NCBI GenBank assembly: GCA_965200465.1
Contig: OZ241358.1
Coordinates: 1,550,001 to 1,614,000, forward strand
Length of the DNA: 64,000 nt
Direction of reading: 5' to 3'
Source of the DNA: Azophilus sp965200465
Lineage (GTDB): Bacteria; Pseudomonadota; Gammaproteobacteria; Pseudomonadales; Azotimanducaceae
Part shown: one piece after another, positions 44,499 through 52,689 of the stretch
How positions within the stretch are numbered: the stretch's first letter is position 1
Layout: the number at the start of each line of letters is the position of its first letter
The notes under the pieces: model-generated
Database searches by the model: none
The model's input: only the letters and a program-made list of their open reading frames with translations
Told to the model about the DNA's origin: nothing
Program-made: the position numbers and the translations under genes

Positions 44499-45691
44499 GC
44501 TTGCTGGACAAGTTCGAGGCCGTGGCGGAGGTCCGCCGCAGCTTGGGCGAGGTGGACCCCACCCGGGTGGTCATAGAACGCTTGGAGTCCCCCACCAAGG
44601 GCATTGTCCAGGGGGCGCCCACCATATTGGCCGGCACCAACAACTATCTCGGCTTGACCTTCGCCCCCGAAGGCGTGGAGGCCGGCTGCCGAGCCTTGCG
44701 TCGGTTGGGCACCGGCACCACTGGGTCGCGCATGGCGAACGGCACCTACGCCGGCCACCTGGCCCTTGAAGCGGAGATTGCGGACTTTTACGGCTATCCC
44801 AAGGCGGTGGTGTTCTCCACCGGCTACGCCGCCAACCTGGGGGCGCTGGCCGCCTTGCTGGGTCCGGAAGACGCCGTGCTGCTGGATGCGGACGCCCACG
44901 CCAGCCTCTTCGACGGCTGCCGCCTTTGCCCGGCCAAGGTCTATACCTTCCGTCACAACGACCCAGGCAGCCTGGACGCCCGCTTGACCCGGCTGGGCAA
45001 CCAAGCCGGCAACGCGCTTGTGGTGGTCGAGGGGCTGTACAGCGTGTTGGGCGACCAAGCGCCCCTGCGCGAGCTCGTCAAGGTGAAGGACCGCCACGGC
45101 GCTCTGCTGCTGGTGGACGAAGCCCATTCCCTCGGCGTGGTTGGCGAATGCGGGCGCGGCGTGGCCGAAGCCGCCGGGGCGTTGGACGCAGTTGACTTCA
45201 TCGTCGGCACCTTCAGCAAGAGCCTTGGCACCATGGGCGGCTTCTGCACCAGTCGGCACCCGGAGCTTGAGCTCTTTCCCTATTCGAGCCGTCCCTACAT
45301 GTTCACGGCGTCGCCTTCCCCGGCCACCGTGGAATGCACCCGTGCGGCGCTGCGGGCGCTGCGCAGTCGTCCGCAACTGCAGGAGCGGCTCTGGCGCAAC
45401 GCCAAGCAACTGCACCAAGGGCTGACCCAATTGGGTCTGCAGGTGGGCGAGGCGCCCAGCCCGGTGATGGCCGTGCGCTTGGCCGACAAGGCGGAGGCGC
45501 TGCATGCTTGGCGGCGCCTGCTGCAGGAGGGGGTTTACGTCAACCTGATGCTGCCCCCGGCCGCCCCGGGCGGCGGCAGCTTGCTGCGCATGAGCGTCAG
45601 CGCCGCCCACCAGCCCGCAGAGATCGAGCAAATTGTTGCGGCCATGGGCAAGGTGGTGGCGAAAACCGCATTGGGCGCCGAACGTCCATGA
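44495..45691 (+). CDS. spt: Serine palmitoyltransferase (alpha-oxoamine synthase family)
   Basis: This 398-residue PLP enzyme condenses serine with an acyl thioester to a 3-keto long-chain base. The family core is clear: ILAGTNNYLGLTFAPEGVEA, GTGTTGSRMANGTYAGHLAL, FSTGYAANLG, LLVDEAHSLGVVGECGRG and the PLP lysine K242 in GTFSKSLGTMGGF. RPYMFTASPSPATVE and GVYVNLMLPPA fit bacterial serine palmitoyltransferases better than 8-amino-7-oxononanoate synthase or KBL. Coupling to an ACP, an acyl ligase and an SDR supports this. Its stop overlaps a dehydrogenase fragment (ATGA). Confidence 0.9.
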   Translation: MSLLDKFEAVAEVRRSLGEVDPTRVVIERLESPTKGIVQGAPTILAGTNNYLGLTFAPEGVEAGCRALRRLGTGTTGSRMANGTYAGHLALEAEIADFYGYPKAVVFSTGYAANLGALAALLGPEDAVLLDADAHASLFDGCRLCPAKVYTFRHNDPGSLDARLTRLGNQAGNALVVVEGLYSVLGDQAPLRELVKVKDRHGALLLVDEAHSLGVVGECGRGVAEAAGALDAVDFIVGTFSKSLGTMGGFCTSRHPELELFPYSSRPYMFTASPSPATVECTRAALRALRSRPQLQERLWRNAKQLHQGLTQLGLQVGEAPSPVMAVRLADKAEALHAWRRLLQEGVYVNLMLPPAAPGGGSLLRMSVSAAHQPAEIEQIVAAMGKVVAKTALGAERP

Positions 45692-45876
45692 CCCTTGGGC
45701 GGGCGGCTTTCATCGGCTTGGGCGTCATGGGCTACCCGATGGCGGGGCACTTGGCGCGGGCCGGCTATGAGATGCGGATCCACAATCGCAGCCCCGCCAA
45801 GGCGGAGCAGTGGGCGGGCGAACACGGCGGCGCCCGCTGGGACACCTCCAGCCTGATCGCTCGGCTCAAGGATTGA
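45688..45876 (+). pseudogene. N-terminal fragment of a 3-hydroxyisobutyrate-type dehydrogenase
   Basis: Sixty-two codons read MTLGRAAFIGLGVMGYPMAG, then RIHNRSPAKAEQWAGEHGG, the Rossmann start of the beta-hydroxyacid dehydrogenase family (full length about 290). After about residue 50 the similarity ends and the frame stops at 45876. It overlaps the spt stop by 4 bases, as if once part of the same operon. The deletion also brought gltA within 18 bases on the opposite strand. Confidence 0.75.
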
Positions 45877-45894
45877 AGGGCGCCGGCGGGACGC

Positions 45895-47187
45895 TCACCT
45901 TCGCTCCACTGGGGCATAGTCCCGGCGCGCCGGGCCGCGGTAGAGTTGCCGAGGTCGGCCAAGCCGGTAGCCTTCCCCGATCATCTCGTTCCAATGGGCA
46001 ATCCAGCCGGGCGTTCTGCCGATGGCGAAGATGACCGTGAACATCTCCACCGGAATGCCGATGGCCTTCAGGATGATGCCGGAGTAGAAGTCCACGTTGG
46101 GATACAGCCGCTTCTCCACGAAGTAGCTGTCCTCCAACGCAATGGTCTCCAGCCGCTGCGCCATGCGCAGGGTGGGGTCGTCCGCAACGCCCAGTTCGTT
46201 CAACACCTCATGGCAGCTTTGCTGCATGACCTTGGCGCGCGGGTCGTAGCTCTTGTAAACGCGGTGGCCGAAGCCCATGAGGCGAAAGGGATCGTCCTTG
46301 TCCTTGGCCTTGGCGACATACTTGTCGATGTGCTTCTCGTCGCCGATTTCCGCCAGCATGTTCAGCACCGCTTCGTTGGCGCCGCCGTGGGACGGCCCCC
46401 AGAGCGCCGCAATGCCGGCGGCGATGCAGGAGAACGGATTGGCGCCGGTGGAGCCGGCCAGGCGCACCGTGGAGGTTGAGGCGTTTTGCTCGTGGTCCGC
46501 ATGCAGCAGGAAAATGCGGTCCATGGCCCGGGCGATCACTGGGTTGATGCGGAGTTCCTCGCAGGGCGTGGCGAACATCATGTGCAGGAAGTTCTCCGCG
46601 TAGCCAAGGTCGTTGCGCGGATAAATGAAGGGCTGCCCAAGGGCGTACTTGTAGCTCATGGCCGCAAGCGTGGGCACTTTGGCGATCAGGCGATGGGCGG
46701 TCTTGCGCCGGTGCTCGGCGTCGTCAATGTCCAGCGAGTCGTGGTAGAAGGCGGACAGCGCCGCGATGACGCCGCACATGATGGCCATGGGGTGCGCGTC
46801 CCGCCGGTAGCCTTGAATCAAGGCGCTCAGCTTTTCGTGGACCATGGTGTGGCGCCGTATTTGGTTGACGAACTCCGTCCGCTCGGCGGCGTTCGGCAGT
46901 TCGGCGTTCAGCAGCAGGTAGCAAAGCTCCAGAAAGTCGGAGTGCTCGGCGAGTTGCTCAATGGGATAGCCGCGGTGCAGCAGTTCGCCCTTGCCGCCGT
47001 CAATGTAGGTGATTGCGGAGTCGCAGGAAGCGGTGGAGACGAACCCCGGGTCATAGGTGAAGTAGCCTTGGCGCGTCAGGCCGCTTACGTCAACAACGTC
47101 CGGACCGGCGCTGCCGGACCTGATGGGCAGCTCTAGTTCCTTACCGTCAATGAGAAGCCGGGCAACCCTTGGGCTTGCCTGCGTCAT
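45895..47187 (-). CDS. gltA: Citrate synthase
   Basis: This 430-residue enzyme joins acetyl-CoA and oxaloacetate at the start of the TCA cycle. Active-site segments are LLHADHEQNASTSTVRLAGS, ALWGPSHGGANEAVL, MGFGHRVYKSYDPRAKVM (catalytic His) and YPNVDFYSGIILKAIG (catalytic Asp). The N-terminal beta domain of the gammaproteobacterial hexameric type is present. GGGAGGA lies 5 bases before the ATG. A good promoter is at 47266-47294. Confidence 0.96.
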   Translation of the reverse strand: MTQASPRVARLLIDGKELELPIRSGSAGPDVVDVSGLTRQGYFTYDPGFVSTASCDSAITYIDGGKGELLHRGYPIEQLAEHSDFLELCYLLLNAELPNAAERTEFVNQIRRHTMVHEKLSALIQGYRRDAHPMAIMCGVIAALSAFYHDSLDIDDAEHRRKTAHRLIAKVPTLAAMSYKYALGQPFIYPRNDLGYAENFLHMMFATPCEELRINPVIARAMDRIFLLHADHEQNASTSTVRLAGSTGANPFSCIAAGIAALWGPSHGGANEAVLNMLAEIGDEKHIDKYVAKAKDKDDPFRLMGFGHRVYKSYDPRAKVMQQSCHEVLNELGVADDPTLRMAQRLETIALEDSYFVEKRLYPNVDFYSGIILKAIGIPVEMFTVIFAIGRTPGWIAHWNEMIGEGYRLGRPRQLYRGPARRDYAPVERR

Positions 47188-47265
47188 TAGTCCTCCCTTG
47201 GTTCACCGCAGGCCGCCGCATTGCCGCGCCTGGTTCTTGGAATTGGCCGAAGCCTATGGAAGGCG

Positions 47266-47294
47266 AGCGTACAAACAAACCGCGCCCATGTCAA
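47266..47294 (-). promoter_or_regulatory. Predicted sigma-70 promoter of gltA
   Basis: On the minus strand a perfect TTGACA (47294-47289) is followed after 17 bases by TACGCT (47271-47266). The transcript would start near 47258, about 70 bases upstream of the gltA ATG. Confidence 0.6.
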
Positions 47295-47513
47295 TTTCGA
47301 CCCTCCAAACCTTGACTTTTCCCGCCAATTCCCATATTAAGGAACCCGATTTCAGTGGCGGGCGGCGCAAGGGGGCCGGGATGCGAATGCCAATGCGAAT
47401 GGAACAGGTTCGACCGTCAGCGGCGCGGGCGCTGCGCTCTCCGGCCGGCGGCCTTGCCTCACCCTCCGCTCCTCCTGCTTCCGCGCCCTGTTGGCCGCCG
47501 GCGTTTTTCGTGA

Positions 47514-47532
47514 CCCCCCCCCCCCCCCCCCC
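47514..47532 (+). repeat. Homopolymeric C19 tract, candidate slippage (phase-variation) site
   Basis: Nineteen consecutive C lie 65 bases before the first start codon available to the large secreted protein. With 19 C the downstream frame is blocked by a TGA at 47511-47513. With 18 or 21 C it would join the frame that starts at ATG 47381 (or at GTG 47510). Such long G/C runs slip during replication. The exact count may be affected by assembly. Confidence 0.85.
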
Positions 47533-47597
47533 GTAGTTACGGTCAACGCCTCCTAGGCGCGGCGAAGCGTCCCGCCCGGCGCCTTGGGGCGTGGGGA

Positions 47598-50552
47598 TTG
47601 CTGGCCCTCGCCGTCGTCCTGGCGGCGGCTCCCCGCCCCGCCTTTGCGCAAACCATCGAGCGCCTTGCCGTGCCCATCATCGAGACGGTGGTGGGGACGG
47701 GCGTCAGCGGCTTCAGCGGGGACGGCGGCCCGGCCGCGGAGGCCCAGATCGGCAGAACGAACTTCCTCGACACGGACGCGGCGGGCAACCTGTACTTCAT
47801 CGATTTTGACGCCGGTCGCATCCGCAGGGTGGACGCCGACACGGGAATCATCACCACCGTGGCGGGGTCAGGGCCCACTGGGTCAGTAACTGGGGATGGC
47901 AACTTGGCCACCCAGGCCAGCTTTGGGGAGCCGATAGATATTCAGGTGGATCATTCGGGCAACTTGTACGTCAGCGAGCAGAACCACAACCGCGTCCGCA
48001 AGGTGGACGCCGTGACGGGGATCATCACCACCTACGCGGGGACGGGCGTCGGCGGCTCCGGCGGGGATGGCGGCCCAGCCACCGAGGCCCAAATCAACAA
48101 TGCCTACGGCTTGGACGTGGATCCCCAGGGCAACCTGTACATCGCCGAACGCTACGGCCACCGCATCCGCAAGGTGGACGCCAGAACGGGGATCATCACC
48201 ACCTACGCAGGGACAGGCGCCGCCGGCTTCAGCGGGGACGGCGGCCCAGCCACCGCGGCCCAAATCAGCCAGCCCTTTGGATTGGAGTCGGATAGCCAAG
48301 GCAACCTGTACATCGCCGACTACGGGAACCGCCGCGTCCGCAGGGTGGACGCCTCGACGGGAGTCATCACCACCTACGCGGGGGACGGCACCGCCGGCTC
48401 CGGCGGGGACGGCGGCTTGGCGACTGCGGCGCAGTTCAGGGACCTCGAAGGGGTGGTCGTGGACAGGTGGAACAATCTGTACACCGTCGATTACGGCACC
48501 GAAACCGTCCGCAAGGTGGACGCCGCGACCGGGATCATCACCAGATTGGCGGGGACGGGCACCGCCGGCTACAACGGCGACAGCATCCCAGCGGCGACGG
48601 CCCAAATCAACGACGCTTGGGACGGGGCCATGGATCCCTATGGCAACCTGTACATCAACGACAACAACAACTACCGCATCCGCCTGATAAGGCAGGTGCG
48701 CGTGATTCCGCCCAACGCCGCACCCGTCGCCGTGGGCGAGCTCCGCGATCTGGAGCTGGACGTGGGTGAGTCGGCGCGGGTTGCGCTGGGCGGGCTGTTT
48801 CGGGACGAGACCCGGACGCCGCTGTCGTACTCGGCTTCCTCCTCGAATCCTGCGGCGGCTTCGGCGCGGGCGGCGGGCGCGGCCGTTGAGTTGGAGGGCT
48901 TGGCGGCGGGGCTTTCGACGGTGACGGTGACGGCAACGGACGGCGGCGGCCTGAGCGCCGCGCTCAGCTTCCGGGTGACGGTGGGGCGGGTGCTGTCGTT
49001 CGCGGCCGCGGAGGCGTCGGCGCCGGAGGGCGGAGTTCTGCGTCTGCGTCTTCGCTTGAGCCGGCAGTCGGACGCGCCGGCGCTGTTCGCCTGGCGGGCG
49101 GTTGCGGACGGGGACCCCTTGACGGCGGACGCGGACGCCGGGGACTTGGCGGCGCTGGAGGGGACGGGCGCGGTTCCCGCCGGGGGGACGGAGGCGTTCA
49201 TTGAGGTTCCGGTTCTGGACGACGGCGACATCGAGCCGGCGCGGGAGCGGCTCGTGGTTGAACTGCTGGCACCGGCCGCCGGCGCGGACCACGCCTTGGG
49301 GGTCGCCTCGGCGCTGGCGGTTGTTCAGGAGGGCGTGTGCGACCGCAGCCCCGAGGTTCGGGACGCCCTGCGGGGAGCTCGGGAGTGCTGGGCGCCTTCG
49401 GTTCGGGACTTGGCGGGGCGGAGCTATTTGGACCTGCGCGGGCGGGGGCTCGCTGCGCTGCGTGAGCGGGACCTTCTGGGCCTGTCCGGTCTGCGGGTGC
49501 TGCACCTGCACCGGAACCGGCTGGCGGAACTGCCGGAGGGCCTGTTCGCGGGCCTGGGGTCGCTGGAGCGCCTGCGCCTGGACGGCAACCGCCTGGCGGC
49601 GCTTCCGGCGGGACTGTTCGGGGACTTGGGCCGCCTGTCGTCGCTGGACCTGTCCGGGAACCGGCTGTCCGCCTTGCCGTCCGAACTGCTGTCCGGCGCC
49701 CCTTCGCTGTCGCGGCTGGACTTGTCCGGCAACCGCGTCGAGTCGCTGCCGGCCGGCTTCTTTGAGGGGCTTTCCGGGCTTGCGGAGTTGAACCTTCTGG
49801 ACAACCCCGGGGCGCCGTTCACCCTCACCATGAATCTGGCCCGCACGGACGCCGAGCCCTGGGCGCCCGGCCCGGCGGCGGTGGCGGCGCGGGTGCGGGA
49901 GGGGGCCCCGTTCGCCCTGTCCGCGGGCCTGGCCGTGCGGGGGAGCGCGGAGCTTTCGACGGAAACGGCCCGCATCGGGGCCGGGGAGACTTCCAGCGCC
50001 CCCATCATGGTTGCGCTGACGGCGGGCGGGGCGGCGCGGCTGTCGCCGGCCGGCGCGCCCGCGGTTCCGGCGGGCCTGTGCGGCGACGTGCAGGACGGCC
50101 GACGCCCATGCTTTCAGGGGATTCGGACGGCGGCGGGTCCGGGCCTGCTGCTGTTCAAACGTCCCCCTAGGGTGGTTCGGGCGGTTCCGGGCCTGGAGGC
50201 CGAGTCCCTCGGCGGTGCGGCGTCCCTTGACCTTGCGGAGTTCTTCGAGGCGGACGGCGGGGAGGAACTGGCCTGGGCGGCGGAGTCGAGCGATGCGTCC
50301 CTGGCGTCGGCGCGGGTGGAGGGGGGCGTTCTGAGGGTGCTGCCGAACGGCGAGGGCCTTGAGGGCTTGGTGACGGTCACCGTGACGGCGACGGACGCGG
50401 ACGGGCTGTCCGCGGAGGCGTCCTTCGAGGTGGAGGTTCTGCCGGAGTCGCGCCCGTTCGCGTCGGGCTGGCGGCTGCTCTGGCTGACGGGCGCGAGCGC
50501 GCCGGCGTCGGACGCCTCCGGCGGGCTCCCGCCGGGCGCCGAACCCCAATGA
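47598..50552 (+). CDS. Large secreted NHL-repeat / Calx-beta / leucine-rich-repeat protein
   Basis: The 984-codon frame begins at TTG 47598. Order of parts: signal-peptide core (LALAVVLAAAPRPAFAQ); six NHL-type repeats to about residue 370 (unit: GFSGDGGPA..AQI....GNLY, then RIRKVDA.TGIITTYAGTG); an Ig/cadherin-like domain (SATVTVTATDGGGLS type) to about 460; a Calx-beta-like domain (EASAPEGGVLRLRLRLSRQS) to about 590; five to six leucine-rich repeats (LRVLHLHRNRLAELPEGLFA) to about 740; and a second Ig-like domain. It lacks a C-terminal anchor. In-frame codons before the TTG encode KRPARRLGAWG, a proper signal N-region, so the true start is probably upstream of the C tract. Likely exported, adhesion-type. 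Confidence 0.8.
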   Translation: MLALAVVLAAAPRPAFAQTIERLAVPIIETVVGTGVSGFSGDGGPAAEAQIGRTNFLDTDAAGNLYFIDFDAGRIRRVDADTGIITTVAGSGPTGSVTGDGNLATQASFGEPIDIQVDHSGNLYVSEQNHNRVRKVDAVTGIITTYAGTGVGGSGGDGGPATEAQINNAYGLDVDPQGNLYIAERYGHRIRKVDARTGIITTYAGTGAAGFSGDGGPATAAQISQPFGLESDSQGNLYIADYGNRRVRRVDASTGVITTYAGDGTAGSGGDGGLATAAQFRDLEGVVVDRWNNLYTVDYGTETVRKVDAATGIITRLAGTGTAGYNGDSIPAATAQINDAWDGAMDPYGNLYINDNNNYRIRLIRQVRVIPPNAAPVAVGELRDLELDVGESARVALGGLFRDETRTPLSYSASSSNPAAASARAAGAAVELEGLAAGLSTVTVTATDGGGLSAALSFRVTVGRVLSFAAAEASAPEGGVLRLRLRLSRQSDAPALFAWRAVADGDPLTADADAGDLAALEGTGAVPAGGTEAFIEVPVLDDGDIEPARERLVVELLAPAAGADHALGVASALAVVQEGVCDRSPEVRDALRGARECWAPSVRDLAGRSYLDLRGRGLAALRERDLLGLSGLRVLHLHRNRLAELPEGLFAGLGSLERLRLDGNRLAALPAGLFGDLGRLSSLDLSGNRLSALPSELLSGAPSLSRLDLSGNRVESLPAGFFEGLSGLAELNLLDNPGAPFTLTMNLARTDAEPWAPGPAAVAARVREGAPFALSAGLAVRGSAELSTETARIGAGETSSAPIMVALTAGGAARLSPAGAPAVPAGLCGDVQDGRRPCFQGIRTAAGPGLLLFKRPPRVVRAVPGLEAESLGGAASLDLAEFFEADGGEELAWAAESSDASLASARVEGGVLRVLPNGEGLEGLVTVTVTATDADGLSAEASFEVEVLPESRPFASGWRLLWLTGASAPASDASGGLPPGAEPQ

Positions 50553-50656
50553 GCTTCAAGGCGGGCGACGCGCAACTGGGTTCCAAGGCCCTGAATCATG
50601 CAGCCGAGGCCGTCCCGAAGTCGCGCGCGCCCTTTGACGGCGGGATGAAGGCCCAA

Positions 50657-50766
50657 AACGAACCGGGAAAATCCACGAACGCCTTTGGAATGCCGGCGTT
50701 CCAAAGGCGTGAAGGAAGCGCTTTGGCGGGGGAAGCGCAGGCCCTTGACGGACTTTGGAATGATCC
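50657..50766 (+). repeat. Dispersed repeat P, copy 2
   Basis: This is the better copy of the repeat also at 37065-37170. It contains a perfect hairpin, GCCTTTGGAA (50681-50690) and TTCCAAAGGC (50699-50708) around TGCCGGCG, and ends with GACGGACTTTGGAATGA. It stands 32 bases upstream of the small secreted protein gene, in the position of a leader. Confidence 0.7.
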
Positions 50767-50797
50767 TGAACCAAGCAACGAACGAAGGAGACGAACG

Positions 50798-51190
50798 ATG
50801 AGCGGAGACAAAACGACGGCCGGCGCCAAGCTGCGCGCGGCGGGCCTGCTGTGCATGGCGCTGGGGGGCCTGGCGCCCGGGGCGCAGGCGGCGGAGATGC
50901 GCATGTCGGCGGCGGTGGTGCGCACGCTGGCGGCGGAGGACGGGCGCTACGGCGGCTGCATGGCGCAGCTGGGGGAGTCCGTTGCGGAGGCGACGGGTCT
51001 GGACTGTCCGGGGCGCTGGGTGACGTTCGGCTGCTCCGGGGAGCACGTCTCCAAGGCGGCGGCGCGGCGTCTTTACGACGCGGCGCAGTTGGCGTTCGCG
51101 TCCGGGCGCCGGGCGGTGCTGTGGGTGGACGACGGGCGCCGGCACGGCGGCTACTGCCTCGCCCCGCGCATCGACGTGCTGGCGGAGTGA
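50798..51190 (+). CDS. Small secreted protein with four conserved-looking cysteines
   Basis: From ATG 50798 (GAAGGAG 7 bases upstream) the product has 130 residues. The signal peptide runs to about GAQAAEM, with hydrophobic core AAGLLCMALGGLAPG. The mature part has four Cys in GRYGGCMAQLGESV, GLDCPGRWVTFGCSGEH and GGYCLAPRIDV, enough for two disulfides, and a VLWVDDGRRHGGYC segment. I do not know a function. It follows the large NHL/LRR gene on the same strand and may be co-expressed or secreted with it. Confidence 0.75.
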   Translation: MSGDKTTAGAKLRAAGLLCMALGGLAPGAQAAEMRMSAAVVRTLAAEDGRYGGCMAQLGESVAEATGLDCPGRWVTFGCSGEHVSKAAARRLYDAAQLAFASGRRAVLWVDDGRRHGGYCLAPRIDVLAE

Positions 51191-51268
51191 CCCGCTGCAA
51201 CTGGCGGCGGCGAAGCGTTTGCCCAGCGCTTGCGCAACGTTGAGGCCAAATGGCGAAGCACTTCCGGG

Positions 51269-51309
51269 CCGCCTGACGAAAAAAGTCCGGAAGGCAACTG
51301 ATCCCGCAC
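51269..51309 (+). mobile_element. Solo IS end related to the element at 13074-13658
   Basis: GCCGCCTGACGAAAAAAGTC and the following bases to GATCCCGCAC align with the right end of the deleted IS (13617-13657): same order, with a few differences. It includes the last codons (RAA-stop) of the transposase but nothing more. It indicates a second past insertion here. Confidence 0.6.
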
Positions 51310-51360
51310 GTTCGCGTCTTGCTCAAGGGCTGCGCCCGCGGAACGGCGCTTGGGAGCCGG

Positions 51361-52689
51361 TCAGGCGCCGCCAGTCGGCCGGCCTATGGAGTGGTAGATG
51401 AAGCCCAAGTCAGCAAGGTAGGCTGGGTCGTAGAGGTTGCGCCCATCAAAGATGACCGGCTCCTTCATGGCGGCGTGCAGGCGCTGGAAGTTCGGGGTGC
51501 GGAACTCGCTCCACTCGGTCAGGATCACCAACCCGTGGGCGCCGGCGACAACCTCATAGCAGGTGGCGCAGAACTCGACCTTGCTGCCGAAGAGGCGCTC
51601 GCCTTGGCTGTTGGCCACCGGATCATAGGCTTTCACCTTGGCGCCGGCGGCCAGCAGCGCTTCGATCATCACCAAGCTGGGCGCCTCGCGCATGTCATCC
51701 GTGTTGGGCTTGAAGGCCAACCCCCACAAGGCCAAGGTTTTGCCGGCCAGCCCCTCCGCGTAGTGGTGCTGCATCTTGCCCGCCAGGACGCCCTTTTGCC
51801 GTTGGTTCAGCGCCTCCACAGCCTGCAGGATCTGCGTAGTCGCACCTAGTTCGTCGGCGGTGTGAATCAACGCCTTGATGTCCTTCGGAAAGCAGGCGCC
51901 GCCATAGCCGACGCCGGCGTACAGGAAGTGGGTGCCGATGCGGTGGTCCCGGCCCAGGCCGCGCCGCACGGCCTCGATGTCCGCCCCGACCCGCTCTGCT
52001 ACGCCGGCCAACTCGTTGATTAGGCTGATGCGCGTGGCCAGCATGGCGTTGGCGGCGTACTTGGCCAATTCGGCGGAGCGTTCGTTCATGTGGATGAACC
52101 GGTCGTGATTGCGCACGAAGGGTTCGTAGAGCCTTTCAAGGTGTACCCGGCTGGCGGCCCGGCTGGCGCCGATGATGACGCGGTCCGGACGCATGAAGTC
52201 GTTGACCGCAGCGCCTTCCTTGAGGAATTCCGGGTTGGCGACGACATCGAAGTCCAAGTCGAGGCCGCGCGCGCGGAGCGCCTCCGCCACCTCCCGGCGC
52301 ATCCGGTCGGCGGTGCCCACCGGCACGGTTGACTTATTGACGATGATCTTGGGCGCGTTCATGTGCCGCCCGATTTGCGCACCTACGGCGAGCACCGAGC
52401 TCAAGTCCGCCCCGCCGTCCTCCAGCGCCGGTGTGCCAACGGCCACGAAAAGAACTTTCCCGTGCCCAACGCCCTCTTCGGCGCTGGAGGTGAAGCGCAG
52501 CCGCCCGGCGGCGAAATTCTTGGCGACCAACGGCTCAAGGCCCGGCTCAAAAATCGGCATTCGGCCTGCTTGCAGCGCCGCAACCCGCTCCGCGTCCACC
52601 TCGACGCAGACCACCGAGTTGCCCATCTCCGCAAAGCAGCCGCCAGTCACCAAGCCGACGTAGCCGGCCCCAAAGACCGTGACGTTCAT
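51361..52689 (-). CDS. ugd: UDP-glucose 6-dehydrogenase
   Basis: This 442-residue enzyme oxidises UDP-glucose to UDP-glucuronate, a precursor for surface polysaccharides. The N-terminal Rossmann motif is VFGAGYVGLVTGGCFAEMG; VNKSTVPVGTA and VANPEFLKEGAAVNDFM follow. The catalytic cysteine is C266 in GYGGACFPKDIKAL, and the C-terminal domain has LWGLAFKPNTDDMREAPSL. The length is normal. It is a single gene, flanked by mobile-element remains on both sides. Confidence 0.96.
   Translation of the reverse strand: MNVTVFGAGYVGLVTGGCFAEMGNSVVCVEVDAERVAALQAGRMPIFEPGLEPLVAKNFAAGRLRFTSSAEEGVGHGKVLFVAVGTPALEDGGADLSSVLAVGAQIGRHMNAPKIIVNKSTVPVGTADRMRREVAEALRARGLDLDFDVVANPEFLKEGAAVNDFMRPDRVIIGASRAASRVHLERLYEPFVRNHDRFIHMNERSAELAKYAANAMLATRISLINELAGVAERVGADIEAVRRGLGRDHRIGTHFLYAGVGYGGACFPKDIKALIHTADELGATTQILQAVEALNQRQKGVLAGKMQHHYAEGLAGKTLALWGLAFKPNTDDMREAPSLVMIEALLAAGAKVKAYDPVANSQGERLFGSKVEFCATCYEVVAGAHGLVILTEWSEFRTPNFQRLHAAMKEPVIFDGRNLYDPAYLADLGFIYHSIGRPTGGA

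Larger units (their letters stand above)
47188..47597. other. Region upstream of the NHL/LRR gene
   Basis: These 410 bases hold the gltA promoter (minus), an ATG at 47381 preceded by AAGGGGG that opens a 51-codon frame ending in poly-proline, and a run of 19 C at 47514-47532. After the run, the frame of the secreted protein is already open and encodes a basic signal-peptide N-region. No other gene is seen. Confidence 0.6.

Noticed and set aside
47883..50549. Open frame of about 890 codons antisense to the NHL/LRR gene
   Set aside because: It mirrors the repeats of the sense gene, has low-complexity R/Q-rich sequence and no start signals; the sense strand has a signal peptide and recognisable domains.
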